DNA of 64,000 bases, from positions 682,001 to 746,000 of the forward strand of contig NZ_JBIZWA010000001.1 in assembly GCF_044769865.1 (NCBI RefSeq), read 5' to 3'. How positions within the stretch are numbered: position 1 is the stretch's first letter; each line of letters begins with the position of its first letter. This document shows, in pieces, positions 55,910 to 63,192 of the stretch. Under the pieces are notes generated by a model. That model did no database searches. It saw nothing but the letters and a program-made list of their open reading frames with translations, and was not told the origin of the DNA. The position numbers and the translations under genes were made by a program. Origin of the DNA: Homoserinimonas sp044769865. GTDB lineage: Bacteria; Actinomycetota; Actinomycetes; Actinomycetales; Microbacteriaceae.

Positions 55910-56995
55910 TCACGCCTCTCCTGTGAGGTAGCGGCGGCCAGCACGCGCGAGAGGCGTCACGATCGAGCCCATACGCTCGAAGCCCTCTCCCACGGTCTGG
56001 CCTGCCTGGTATCGGTAGTGGATTCCTTCGACAATGACCGCGAGCTTGAACGCGGCGAACGCCAGGTACCACGACATGTCGGGCACCTCGATGCCGGCGG
56101 CCTTTGAGTAGACCTCCACGAGCTCCTCGAACGAGGGGTACCCCTCACCCGGTGCGACCGAGGTGGCCACGGAATCCTGGGGCATGCCCTCGAAGGAGTT
56201 GATGTTCCAGTAGAGGCCGAAGAGCCCGAGGTCGGTGAGCGAGTCGCCCAGTGTCGCCATCTCCCAGTCGAGCACTGCCTGGATGTGCGGCTCGCCCGAC
56301 TCATCGACAGCGACCAGCGCGTTGTCGAGACGGAAGTCACCGTGCACGATCGACGAGTAGCGAGCCTCGGGAACTCGCTCGGCAAGCTCGCGCTGAAGCG
56401 CGTCGAGCTCGGGCAGGTCGCGATTGCGCGAACCCTCGTACTGGCGGCCCCAGCGGTCGACCTGGCGCGCGAGGAAGCCCTCTGCCTTGCCGAAGTCGGC
56501 AAGGCCCACCTCGGCCGGGTCGATCGTGTGCAGGTTCGCGAGCACGGTCGCCAGCTCGTGGCTGAGGCGCACGAGCTGCTCGCTCGAGAAGTCGGCATTG
56601 TCGGCACGCGACTTGAGCGCCCGGCCCTCGACGCGCTCCATGAGGTAGCAGGGCATCTCGACCCCCGCGGCGGGGTCGTCGATGAAGAGGAGCGTGCGCG
56701 GCACGGGCACGGCTGACCCCGCGAGCGCGGAGATCACGCGAAACTCGCGCGCCATGTCGTGCGCCGTCTTCTGCACGTGGCCGAGGGGCGGGCGGCGGAG
56801 CACGAGCGGCTCGGCTGCCCCGTCGATCGCATAGGTGAGGTTGCTGCGGCCACCGGCGATGATGCTGGCGCTGAGCGTGCCACCCGCGAGGATCTCCGGC
56901 GCGTGCGTCGTGAGCCACCGTTCGAGGGCATCAAGGTCAAGCCCAGGAAGTTCCCTGCTGTCGGTCGTCATTGTCCCCGTCGCATCTTCGCTCAC
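55910..56995 (-). CDS. APH-type kinase resembling the ACAD10/11 kinase domain
   Basis: Aminoglycoside-phosphotransferase-fold kinase of 361 residues. The catalytic Brenner loop is SIVHGDFRLDN (H218, D220) and the metal-binding aspartate D243 is in AVLDWEMATLGDSLTDLG; both closely follow the ACAD10/11 kinase domain pattern rather than drug-resistance enzymes. The glycine-rich ATP loop is IIAGGRSNLTY. The GTG at 56995 is chosen because TATTGT lies exactly 6 nt upstream; an ATG at 56971 is the alternative. It is the first gene of the kinase-dehydrogenase-SDR-MaoC-ligase operon and carries operator 3. LvaA, which phosphorylates 4-hydroxyvaleryl-CoA, is the model for its role. Confidence 0.88.
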   Translation of the reverse strand: MSEDATGTMTTDSRELPGLDLDALERWLTTHAPEILAGGTLSASIIAGGRSNLTYAIDGAAEPLVLRRPPLGHVQKTAHDMAREFRVISALAGSAVPVPRTLLFIDDPAAGVEMPCYLMERVEGRALKSRADNADFSSEQLVRLSHELATVLANLHTIDPAEVGLADFGKAEGFLARQVDRWGRQYEGSRNRDLPELDALQRELAERVPEARYSSIVHGDFRLDNALVAVDESGEPHIQAVLDWEMATLGDSLTDLGLFGLYWNINSFEGMPQDSVATSVAPGEGYPSFEELVEVYSKAAGIEVPDMSWYLAFAAFKLAVIVEGIHYRYQAGQTVGEGFERMGSIVTPLARAGRRYLTGEA

Positions 56996-57001
56996 GTGAT
57001 G

Positions 57002-57020
57002 ACAATACCGACCGGCCGGT
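57002..57020 (-). promoter_or_regulatory. TetR-type operator 3 fused to a leaderless -10 box
   Basis: Read on the minus strand it is ACCGGCCGGTCGGTATTGT: a palindrome symmetric at 12 of 14 positions running into TATTGT. Six nt later comes the GTG of the kinase gene, so repressor binding would block the promoter of the whole five-gene operon. Confidence 0.75.
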
Positions 57021-57057
57021 ATGTATTGCAACCGCGCGACACCGTCTTTCTTGCCAT

Positions 57058-58164
57058 CTACTCGGCGAAGACGATGACCTGGCGGATGGCGCTGCCGTCG
57101 GCGAGCGCATCCATCCCCGCGTTCACCTCGTCGAGGCTGATGTGGGAGGAGATGAGCTTCTCGACCGGCAACTTGCCCTCGCGCCACAGCTGGGCATAGC
57201 GCGGAATGTCGCGCTCGGGCACCGCGGACCCGAGGTAGCTCCCGACGATCGTGCGCGCCTCGGCCACGAGTCCGAGCGGGGAGACGGATGCGGTGGCGCT
57301 CGGCGCCGGAAGCCCCACGGTCACGGTCGTGCCGCCGGGGGCAGTCGCGGCGATCGCAGCCTCGAAGGCACGAGCATTGCCCGCCGCCTCGATCACGACG
57401 GGCGCGCGGACGCCCGACTCCGCGAGCTCGGACGGCGAATACACAGCCGAAGCACCAAGCTCGAGCGCGCGATCAAGCTTCTCCTGCACGGCGTCGACGC
57501 CGATGACCTCGTGGCCGAGAGAGACTGCCGTTAGCACGGCAGCCATCCCGACTCCCCCGAGCCCGACGACGATGATCGTGTCACCCTCGGCCGGATGACC
57601 CGCGTTGATGACGGCGCCCCCGCCGGTCAGCACGGCGCATCCGAGCACGGCCGCGACATCCGCCGGCACATCGTCGTCGACGGGCACGACGGAGTTGCGG
57701 TTGACGACCGCATGCGTCGCGAAGCCCGAGACCCCCAGGTGGTGGTGCACGTCGTGACCGTCGCGGTGCAGGCGGCGCTCGCCCCCCACCAGTTCGCCCG
57801 CATTGTTAGCCTTCGTGCCGACCTCGCAGGGCAGGCGACCATCGGTGCGGCATCCCGCGCACTCGCCGCAGCGGGGCAGGAAGGTCATGACGACCCGCTG
57901 CCCGAGCCGCACATCGTTCACGCCTTCGCCGAGCTGTTCAACGCGGCCGGCCGCCTCGTGCCCGAGGAGCATGGGGACGGGCCGCACGCGGTTGCCGTCG
58001 ACAACCGAGAGATCGGAATGGCACAGCCCTGCAGCCTCGATGCGCACGAGGATCTCGCCCGCGCCGGGTGCGTCGAGTTCCAGCTCCTGCACGGCGATGG
58101 GCCGCGAGTCCGCATAGGGGCGGGCCCTGCCGATCTCCTCCAGGACTGCTCCGGTGATCTTCAT
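57058..58164 (-). CDS. Zinc-dependent alcohol dehydrogenase
   Basis: Medium-chain zinc alcohol dehydrogenase of 368 residues. Catalytic zinc ligands are in GLCHSD and LLGHEAAG, the structural zinc cluster is CGECAGCRTDGRLPC, and the NAD loop is GLGGVGMAA. An unusual histidine-rich stretch (DGHDVHHHLGVSGF, about residues 137-150) sits in the substrate region. The ATG at 58164 follows TGGAGG. It lies 62 bp before the kinase operon and in the same direction, with a weak version of the shared operator upstream, so it probably belongs to the same pathway. Confidence 0.9.
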   Translation of the reverse strand: MKITGAVLEEIGRARPYADSRPIAVQELELDAPGAGEILVRIEAAGLCHSDLSVVDGNRVRPVPMLLGHEAAGRVEQLGEGVNDVRLGQRVVMTFLPRCGECAGCRTDGRLPCEVGTKANNAGELVGGERRLHRDGHDVHHHLGVSGFATHAVVNRNSVVPVDDDVPADVAAVLGCAVLTGGGAVINAGHPAEGDTIIVVGLGGVGMAAVLTAVSLGHEVIGVDAVQEKLDRALELGASAVYSPSELAESGVRAPVVIEAAGNARAFEAAIAATAPGGTTVTVGLPAPSATASVSPLGLVAEARTIVGSYLGSAVPERDIPRYAQLWREGKLPVEKLISSHISLDEVNAGMDALADGSAIRQVIVFAE

Positions 58165-58228
58165 TGAACCTCCAGGTTTCGGATGTGGGGACGTGCAGGA
58201 CACATTCTCACGAATGCCGACGAGGGCG

Positions 58229-58246
58229 AACATACCGCTGTCCGTT
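58229..58246 (-). promoter_or_regulatory. Degenerate TetR-type operator 4 with -10 box
   Basis: Read on the minus strand it is AACGGACAGCGGTATGTT. The right half and the TATGTT box match operators 1 and 2, while the left half is poor and one base is missing. It would give the alcohol dehydrogenase gene a leader of about 58 nt. Confidence 0.45.
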
Positions 58247-58261
58247 CCGCACGGGGCGGGT

Positions 58262-58267
58262 TAGCCT
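58262..58267 (+). promoter_or_regulatory. Near-leaderless -10 element of the GNAT gene
   Basis: TAGCCT is followed by 7 nt and the ATG at 58275. Confidence 0.48.
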
Positions 58268-58274
58268 GAACTGC

Positions 58275-58730
58275 ATGGGTGAACTCAGACTTGAAGAGCT
58301 ATCCGCTGCCAACGCCGCCGCGGCGAACGGACTGAGCCTGAAGCCGGGCCAGGAGCAGTTCATTGCGCCGGTCACCTACGCAATGGCCGACCCCTTCCTC
58401 AACCCCAGCACGACCTGGTCACGCGTGGTGCGCGACGCCGAAGACGAGGTCGTGGGCTTCGTGCTCGCGAACTTCGACCAGGATGCGACGGAGGAGGAGT
58501 TCCGCAGCTGCATCTGGCGAATGAACGTGGCCGCGGAGGCCCAGGGTGGCGGCGTCGGGCGTTTCATCGTCGAGCGGGCCACGGATGAGGCGCGGCGGCG
58601 TGGCTTCGACCGCATCACCGTGATCTGGGAGTCGGGCGACGACGGCCCGGAGGACTTCTTCGTGCATGTCGGTTTCAAGGTGATCGGCGAGACCCAGTAC
58701 GGCGAGAAGATCGGCGCCATCGAGAGCTGA
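58275..58730 (+). CDS. GNAT family N-acetyltransferase
   Basis: Acetyltransferase of 151 residues with the GNAT fold. The acetyl-CoA loop is VAAEAQGGGVGRFIVERATDEARR, and the C-terminal FFVHVGFKVIGETQYGEK segment resembles the spermidine/diamine acetyltransferase group. The substrate is not proven. It overlaps the alkyltransferase-like gene by one base (TGATG), so the two are co-translated. Confidence 0.85.
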   Translation: MGELRLEELSAANAAAANGLSLKPGQEQFIAPVTYAMADPFLNPSTTWSRVVRDAEDEVVGFVLANFDQDATEEEFRSCIWRMNVAAEAQGGGVGRFIVERATDEARRRGFDRITVIWESGDDGPEDFFVHVGFKVIGETQYGEKIGAIES

Positions 58731-59053
58731 TGCCCGCCTCGGCTCCGCACCCGGACGACGAGTTCGCCTCACACGTGCTCGATATCGTCGCGGCAATCCC
58801 GCCGGGACGCGTCATGACCTACGGCGACGTGGCATCCGTTCTTGCCTCGCGGGGAGCGCGCGTCGTGGGTAACATCCTGGCGCGAAGCGGCAGCGACCTG
58901 CCCTGGTGGCGGGTCATCCGCGCCGGCGGCCTCGCCCCGTCGGGTAAGGAGGAGCGCGCCCTCGAGCACTACCGCGAGGAGGGAACGCCCCTGCGGTGGC
59001 GTGCCGACGGCACGTTCCGGATCGATATGGGCACGGCCCGCCACACCCTCTGA
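58730..59053 (+). CDS. Alkyltransferase-like (ATL) DNA-binding protein
   Basis: Protein of 107 residues of the MGMT family DNA-binding domain. The DNA-binding helix region MTYGDVASVLASRGARVVGNILAR is intact. The active-site PCHR motif is replaced by PWWR, so there is no methyl-accepting cysteine, which defines ATL proteins. They bind O6-alkylguanine and pass it to nucleotide excision repair. The protein is a normal ATL length. It is co-translated with the GNAT enzyme. Confidence 0.9.
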   Translation: MPASAPHPDDEFASHVLDIVAAIPPGRVMTYGDVASVLASRGARVVGNILARSGSDLPWWRVIRAGGLAPSGKEERALEHYREEGTPLRWRADGTFRIDMGTARHTL

Positions 59054-59133
59054 CCCCCATTAAGGTCATCCCCATAGGTGTGAGGGTATGTCAAGCTTGC
59101 CGGGTTGCACTCAACGCACAATGGGAGCTCTCA

Positions 59134-60099
59134 ATGACGAAGCCTGTCCTGCGCCACTCGCTCACCCTCCTCGCCGCCTCGGCGGTCGTCGCCCTCGCCG
59201 GTTGCACGCCGGGAGCGACCGCGAGCAACGGCTCGGTCGAGCTCACGGTCGGGGCGCTCCCGAGCGTCGAGAGCGCGCCGCTCTTCCTCGGACAGGAGAA
59301 GGGATTCTTCGCCGACGAGGGCATCCACCTGCGCATCGCCTCGCTCGCATCGGGCACCGCCATGATGATCGACCCCGTCGTCGACGGCACCTACGACATC
59401 GCCGTCAGCGACATGCTGACGCTCATGGCCGCGAACGAGGACGGTGCGGAGCTGCGCCTGCTCGCACCGGCGGGTTCGGCATCCGGCGACACGACCTCCG
59501 ACTTCGGGGCCCTCGTGGTCAAGGATGACTCGCCAGCCCAGCAGTTGAGTGACCTGGAAGGCGCCTTCGTCGGGAGCAACAGCACGGGCGACACCAACAA
59601 CACGGTCCTGCGCTCGATCATGGACGCGACGGCAGGCTTCTCCTACACGGTGCAGTGGAAGGAGGTGGCGTTCCAGGCTGCCTCGTCGGCGCTCGACGAC
59701 GGCACGATCGACGCGGCCTTCCTCGTCGAGCCATACCTGACGCGGGCGCTCAACGGCGACAAGCGCGTGCTCAGCTACGTCTACTCGGAATTCGACCCGG
59801 CACTCGACGTCAACGCCTACTTCACCTCGGCATCCTTCGCCAGCGACCACTCAGACCTGCTCGAGCGCTTCAGGGCCGCGCTCACCAAGTCGATCGACTA
59901 CGCGGCGGAGAACCCCTCCGAGGTGCGCGCGATCATGACGAGCTACGCCGAGACGCAGTGGAACGAACGGTCGGGCGCCGTGCTGCCGCGATACACGACC
60001 GAGTTCGACGTGCCCGCGGCCACCCGGCTCGCCAACGACGCCGTGAAGTACCTCGTGCTCAAGCAGGTGCCGGACTTCGACGCCCTGATGCTGGACTAG
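59134..60099 (+). CDS. Orphan NMT1/SsuA-type ABC substrate-binding lipoprotein
   Basis: Extracytoplasmic binding lipoprotein of 321 residues. The lipobox is VVALAGC with the cysteine at C24, and the mature part opens VELTVGALPSVESAPLFLGQEKGFF, the typical opening of NMT1/SsuA/ThiY-like proteins for sulfonates, nitrate or pyrimidine precursors. The ligand cannot be assigned. No permease or ATPase gene lies beside it, so the rest of the transporter must be elsewhere. A GGGAG site supports the ATG at 59134. Confidence 0.85.
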   Translation: MTKPVLRHSLTLLAASAVVALAGCTPGATASNGSVELTVGALPSVESAPLFLGQEKGFFADEGIHLRIASLASGTAMMIDPVVDGTYDIAVSDMLTLMAANEDGAELRLLAPAGSASGDTTSDFGALVVKDDSPAQQLSDLEGAFVGSNSTGDTNNTVLRSIMDATAGFSYTVQWKEVAFQAASSALDDGTIDAAFLVEPYLTRALNGDKRVLSYVYSEFDPALDVNAYFTSASFASDHSDLLERFRAALTKSIDYAAENPSEVRAIMTSYAETQWNERSGAVLPRYTTEFDVPAATRLANDAVKYLVLKQVPDFDALMLD

Positions 60100-60116
60100 C
60101 CACGAGGCATCCGCCC

Positions 60117-61337
60117 TCAGCGGATGCGTGCGGACAGGCAGGTCACGCCGCCCTCGAGCTTCTCGAACTCCGAGATCTCGGCCGTTACGACCGTGTAGCC
60201 GAGGCTCTCGATGAGCGCCGCCGTGCCGGGAGCGGCACTCGAGACGAGGACGGTCGCGTCGTCGAGGGGGACGACCGCGGAGCCTTCCACCTCCGGCACC
60301 GACAGGAAGCGGTGGAAGAGCGAGGGCTCATCGACGTTCGGTGCGTATCCGATGACCGTGCCATCCGGCAGCGCCGAGACGGCCGTCTTGAGGTGGAGGA
60401 CCTTCGTCACGGGCACCGCGACGACCTCGAAGCCGAGCGGCTGCACGATGCGACGGAGTTGGCGGATGCCCTCGGCATTCGTTCGCCCGCTGCTGCCCAC
60501 GTAGACCGTGCGCCCCACCGTGAGCACGTCGCCGCCCTCGAGGGTGCCCGGCGCCTCGATGTGCTCGACGTGGAGGCGCAGGCCCCGCACCATCGCTTCG
60601 ACCGCCTCCGTCTCGCCCCTCCGCGACTCCGTGCCGGCGATGCCGATGACCGCCGTGTCGTCGAAGGTCATGACGGTGTCTTCAACGAAGACCGAGTCGG
60701 CGAGGCCCTCCGCGACGGGCACCTCCATGACATCCCAGCCGTGCTCGGCGAGCACCGCGACGTAGGACTCCCACTGGCGGTCGGCCCGCTCGGGGTCGAC
60801 CGCACTGCGCTCGATGTGCGTCACCTCGCCGTCGGCGAGCGTGCTGGCCGGGAGGCGCACGAGCGCGATGCGGCGCTCGGAGTCCTCGCCGGGCGCGCCG
60901 GCGATCGCCCGCCAGACGGCCACCCCGACGGTCGCCGCGAAGATGCCGCAGGCCACGATGAAGACGAGGTTCGGCCCGATCAGCGAGGCCGCGAGGTAGT
61001 CGGTCGTATTGGCATCGAGCGCCGCGCCCTCGCCCAGGACCGCGAGCAGCGTGCCGAGGTAGGAGGAGACGACGGCGACGGCCAGCCCGACGGGAAGTGC
61101 GATGTACCAGCGGCGGAACGCCTCGAGCGCGGCCGCGAGGCTCAGGAGCACGAACGTGAGCGCGGTGCCGTTCTGGAAGAAGCGGGCGAGGCTCGCGAAG
61201 GTCTCCGGGTTCGCACCCGCCGAGACGAAGAACGCGAAGACGGTCGTGACGTGGGCGAGCAGCGCGATCGACGCCCCCGTCGCCAACGCGCCGAGGATGC
61301 GCCGAGAGATGGACAGGTGCGGGGAGGGGTACGCCAT
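60117..61337 (-). CDS. Membrane-anchored dimethylargininase-like hydrolase
   Basis: Protein of 406 residues with an unusual layout: four membrane helices in the first 140 residues (about 12-36, 52-70, 75-98, 110-134) followed by a DDAH/arginine-deiminase-superfamily domain (about 150-406). The catalytic cysteine is C400 in GGVTCLS, the histidine in LHLKTAVSAL, and acidic residues in SVFVEDT and EAPGTLEGGD. DDAH enzymes hydrolyse dimethylarginine to citrulline and dimethylamine. The domain order places the catalytic part on one face of the membrane. TAGGCT lies 7 nt before the ATG. The upstream frame extends into the ABC transporter gene but is not part of it. Confidence 0.85.
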   Translation of the reverse strand: MAYPSPHLSISRRILGALATGASIALLAHVTTVFAFFVSAGANPETFASLARFFQNGTALTFVLLSLAAALEAFRRWYIALPVGLAVAVVSSYLGTLLAVLGEGAALDANTTDYLAASLIGPNLVFIVACGIFAATVGVAVWRAIAGAPGEDSERRIALVRLPASTLADGEVTHIERSAVDPERADRQWESYVAVLAEHGWDVMEVPVAEGLADSVFVEDTVMTFDDTAVIGIAGTESRRGETEAVEAMVRGLRLHVEHIEAPGTLEGGDVLTVGRTVYVGSSGRTNAEGIRQLRRIVQPLGFEVVAVPVTKVLHLKTAVSALPDGTVIGYAPNVDEPSLFHRFLSVPEVEGSAVVPLDDATVLVSSAAPGTAALIESLGYTVVTAEISEFEKLEGGVTCLSARIR

Positions 61338-61344
61338 ACTCGAG

Positions 61345-61350
61345 AGCCTA
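61345..61350 (-). promoter_or_regulatory. Near-leaderless -10 element of the DDAH-like gene
   Basis: TAGGCT on the minus strand, 7 nt before the ATG at 61337. Confidence 0.48.
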
Positions 61351-61389
61351 TTCCCCGCCGCGACGCTGCAGGACCCCGCAGCTTCCGGG

Positions 61390-63192
61390 TCAGACGAGCG
61401 ACTCCCGCCACGCCGCGTGCATGCGGGAGAAGCGGCCATCGCCCGCGATGAGCTCGACCGGCACGCCGTCCTCGACGATGCGGCCGTGCTCCATGACGAG
61501 CACCCGGTCCGCGATCTCGACGGTCGAGAGCCGGTGGGCGATGATGACGGCCGTGCGGTCGGCGAGGAGCGTCTGCAGGCCGCGCTGCACAAGGCGTTCG
61601 CTCGGGATGTCGAGCGACGCCGTCGCCTCATCGAGGATGAGCACGGCGGGGTCGGCGAGGAACGCCCGGGCGAACGACAGCAACTGCCGCTGCCCCGCCG
61701 AGACCCGGCCGCCACGCTTGTTGACGTCGGTGCCGTAGCCGTCGGGAAGCGCACAGATGAACTCGTGCGCACCCACTGCCCTCGCGGCATCCTGGATCTC
61801 GGCGAGCGTCGCCCCCGGGCGCCCCAGCGCGATGTTGTCGGCGACCGTGCCGCTGAAGAGGTAGGCCTCCTGCGTGACCATGACGATCGCACGACGCAGG
61901 TCGTTGGGGTGGAGCTCTCGCAGGTCGATGCCGTCGAGGGTCACGGCGCCCTCGCTCGGGTCATAGAACCGCGAGATGAGCTTGGCGAGCGTCGACTTGC
62001 CCGCACCCGTCGTGCCGACGAGGGCGATCGTCTGCCCAGCCGGGATGTCGAGGGTGAACTCCGGCAGGACGACGCGCTCGGGCGTGTAGGCGAAGGTCAC
62101 CCCCTCAAAGCGCACGGTGCCCTTCGCCTCGCGCAGGTCCTTCGGTGAGGCCGGGTCGGGCACGCTCGGCAATTCCTCGAGCACGCCCGAGATCTTCTCG
62201 AGCGCGGCCGCCGCCGACTGGTAGGAGTTGTAGAACATCGCCATCTCCTCCGCGGGCGCGAAGAAGTTGCGGGTGTAGAGCAACGCCGCGAGGAGCACAC
62301 CGATCGGCAGCGAGCCGTCGGCCACCCGGAAGCCGCCCACGAGCAGCACGACCCCGAGCGTCACGTTGCCGATCAGGATGAGCACGGGCTCGTAGGTGCC
62401 GAACAGCTGGATGACGCGGGCATTGGCATCCCGATTGTCCTCGACGAGCTCGCCGAACTCGCGCTCGTTGCGGCGCTCCCGGCGGAAGGCCTGCACCGCG
62501 CGGATGCCCGTCATGGTCTCGACGAACTTCACGATCATGCGGGCCGAGGAGACGCGCGTGCGCCGGAACATCCGTCGCGAATTCACCTGGAACCACCGGG
62601 TCAGTACCGCGAGCGGCACAAGCGACAGCAACAGGATGAGCCCGCTCACCCAATCGACGATGAGCAGCGCGATCGCGATGAAGACCATGTAGAGGCCGCC
62701 CTGCACGAGCTGGTTGAGCCCATTGCCGAGCAGCTCCTTGATCGACTCGAGGTCGCTCGTCTGGCGCGAGATGATGCGGCCAGAGGTGTAGTTCTCGTGG
62801 AACTCGAGGCTCAGCCGCTGCGTGTGCAGGAACACTCGCTTGCGCAGGTCGAGCAGCATCGACTGCGCGAGTCGCGCCGTGAGGATCGTGTACCAGGCGA
62901 CCAACACGGCACCCAGGATGCCCGTGACGACGTAGATGCCGACCGTGACGCCGAGCGGCATCCAGTCGCCCTCGAGCGCCGCGGGAAGCCCCCGGTCGAT
63001 GCCGATCGCGATGAGGCCGGGGCCCGCCACCTGCGCGATCGTGCTCACGAGGATGACGGCAGCCGTCAGCGTGAGCGTCTTCGACAGCGGGCGCACGAGC
63101 GAGCCCAGGAGGCGCACGGAGCGACCCTGCAGCAGCTTGTTCTCCTCGCGCGAGAAGTCATCGCGTTCTTCCTCGACGCCGAGCGTGCTCAC
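61390..63192 (-). CDS. ABC exporter half-transporter (subunit 2)
   Basis: ABC exporter of 600 residues: six membrane helices (about 40-330) and an ATPase domain (about 365-600). Walker A is GTTGAGKST, Walker B VLILDEATASLD, and the signature region reads RVSAGQRQLLSFARA in place of LSGGQ. It overlaps the upstream ABC gene as ATGA, so the two probably form a heterodimeric exporter. The cargo is unknown; such pairs export lipids or drugs. Confidence 0.93.
   Translation of the reverse strand: MSTLGVEEERDDFSREENKLLQGRSVRLLGSLVRPLSKTLTLTAAVILVSTIAQVAGPGLIAIGIDRGLPAALEGDWMPLGVTVGIYVVTGILGAVLVAWYTILTARLAQSMLLDLRKRVFLHTQRLSLEFHENYTSGRIISRQTSDLESIKELLGNGLNQLVQGGLYMVFIAIALLIVDWVSGLILLLSLVPLAVLTRWFQVNSRRMFRRTRVSSARMIVKFVETMTGIRAVQAFRRERRNEREFGELVEDNRDANARVIQLFGTYEPVLILIGNVTLGVVLLVGGFRVADGSLPIGVLLAALLYTRNFFAPAEEMAMFYNSYQSAAAALEKISGVLEELPSVPDPASPKDLREAKGTVRFEGVTFAYTPERVVLPEFTLDIPAGQTIALVGTTGAGKSTLAKLISRFYDPSEGAVTLDGIDLRELHPNDLRRAIVMVTQEAYLFSGTVADNIALGRPGATLAEIQDAARAVGAHEFICALPDGYGTDVNKRGGRVSAGQRQLLSFARAFLADPAVLILDEATASLDIPSERLVQRGLQTLLADRTAVIIAHRLSTVEIADRVLVMEHGRIVEDGVPVELIAGDGRFSRMHAAWRESLV

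Noticed and set aside
54198..55931. A 577-residue plus-strand frame opposite the SDR and dehydrogenase genes
   Set aside because: Antisense shadow; the minus-strand genes carry complete catalytic motifs.
55910..56995. APH-type kinase as an aminoglycoside-resistance gene
   Set aside because: Its motifs match the ACAD10/11 kinase domain and it lies in a tight operon with acyl-CoA enzymes.
59655..61451. A 598-residue plus-strand frame over the binding protein and the DDAH-like gene
   Set aside because: It starts inside the binding-protein gene in another frame and is arginine-rich without motifs.
60117..61892. A 591-residue version of the DDAH-like protein that extends into the ABC transporter gene
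   Set aside because: The first 185 residues are an out-of-frame reading of the ABC ATPase domain; a natural ATG with a -10 box lies at 61337.
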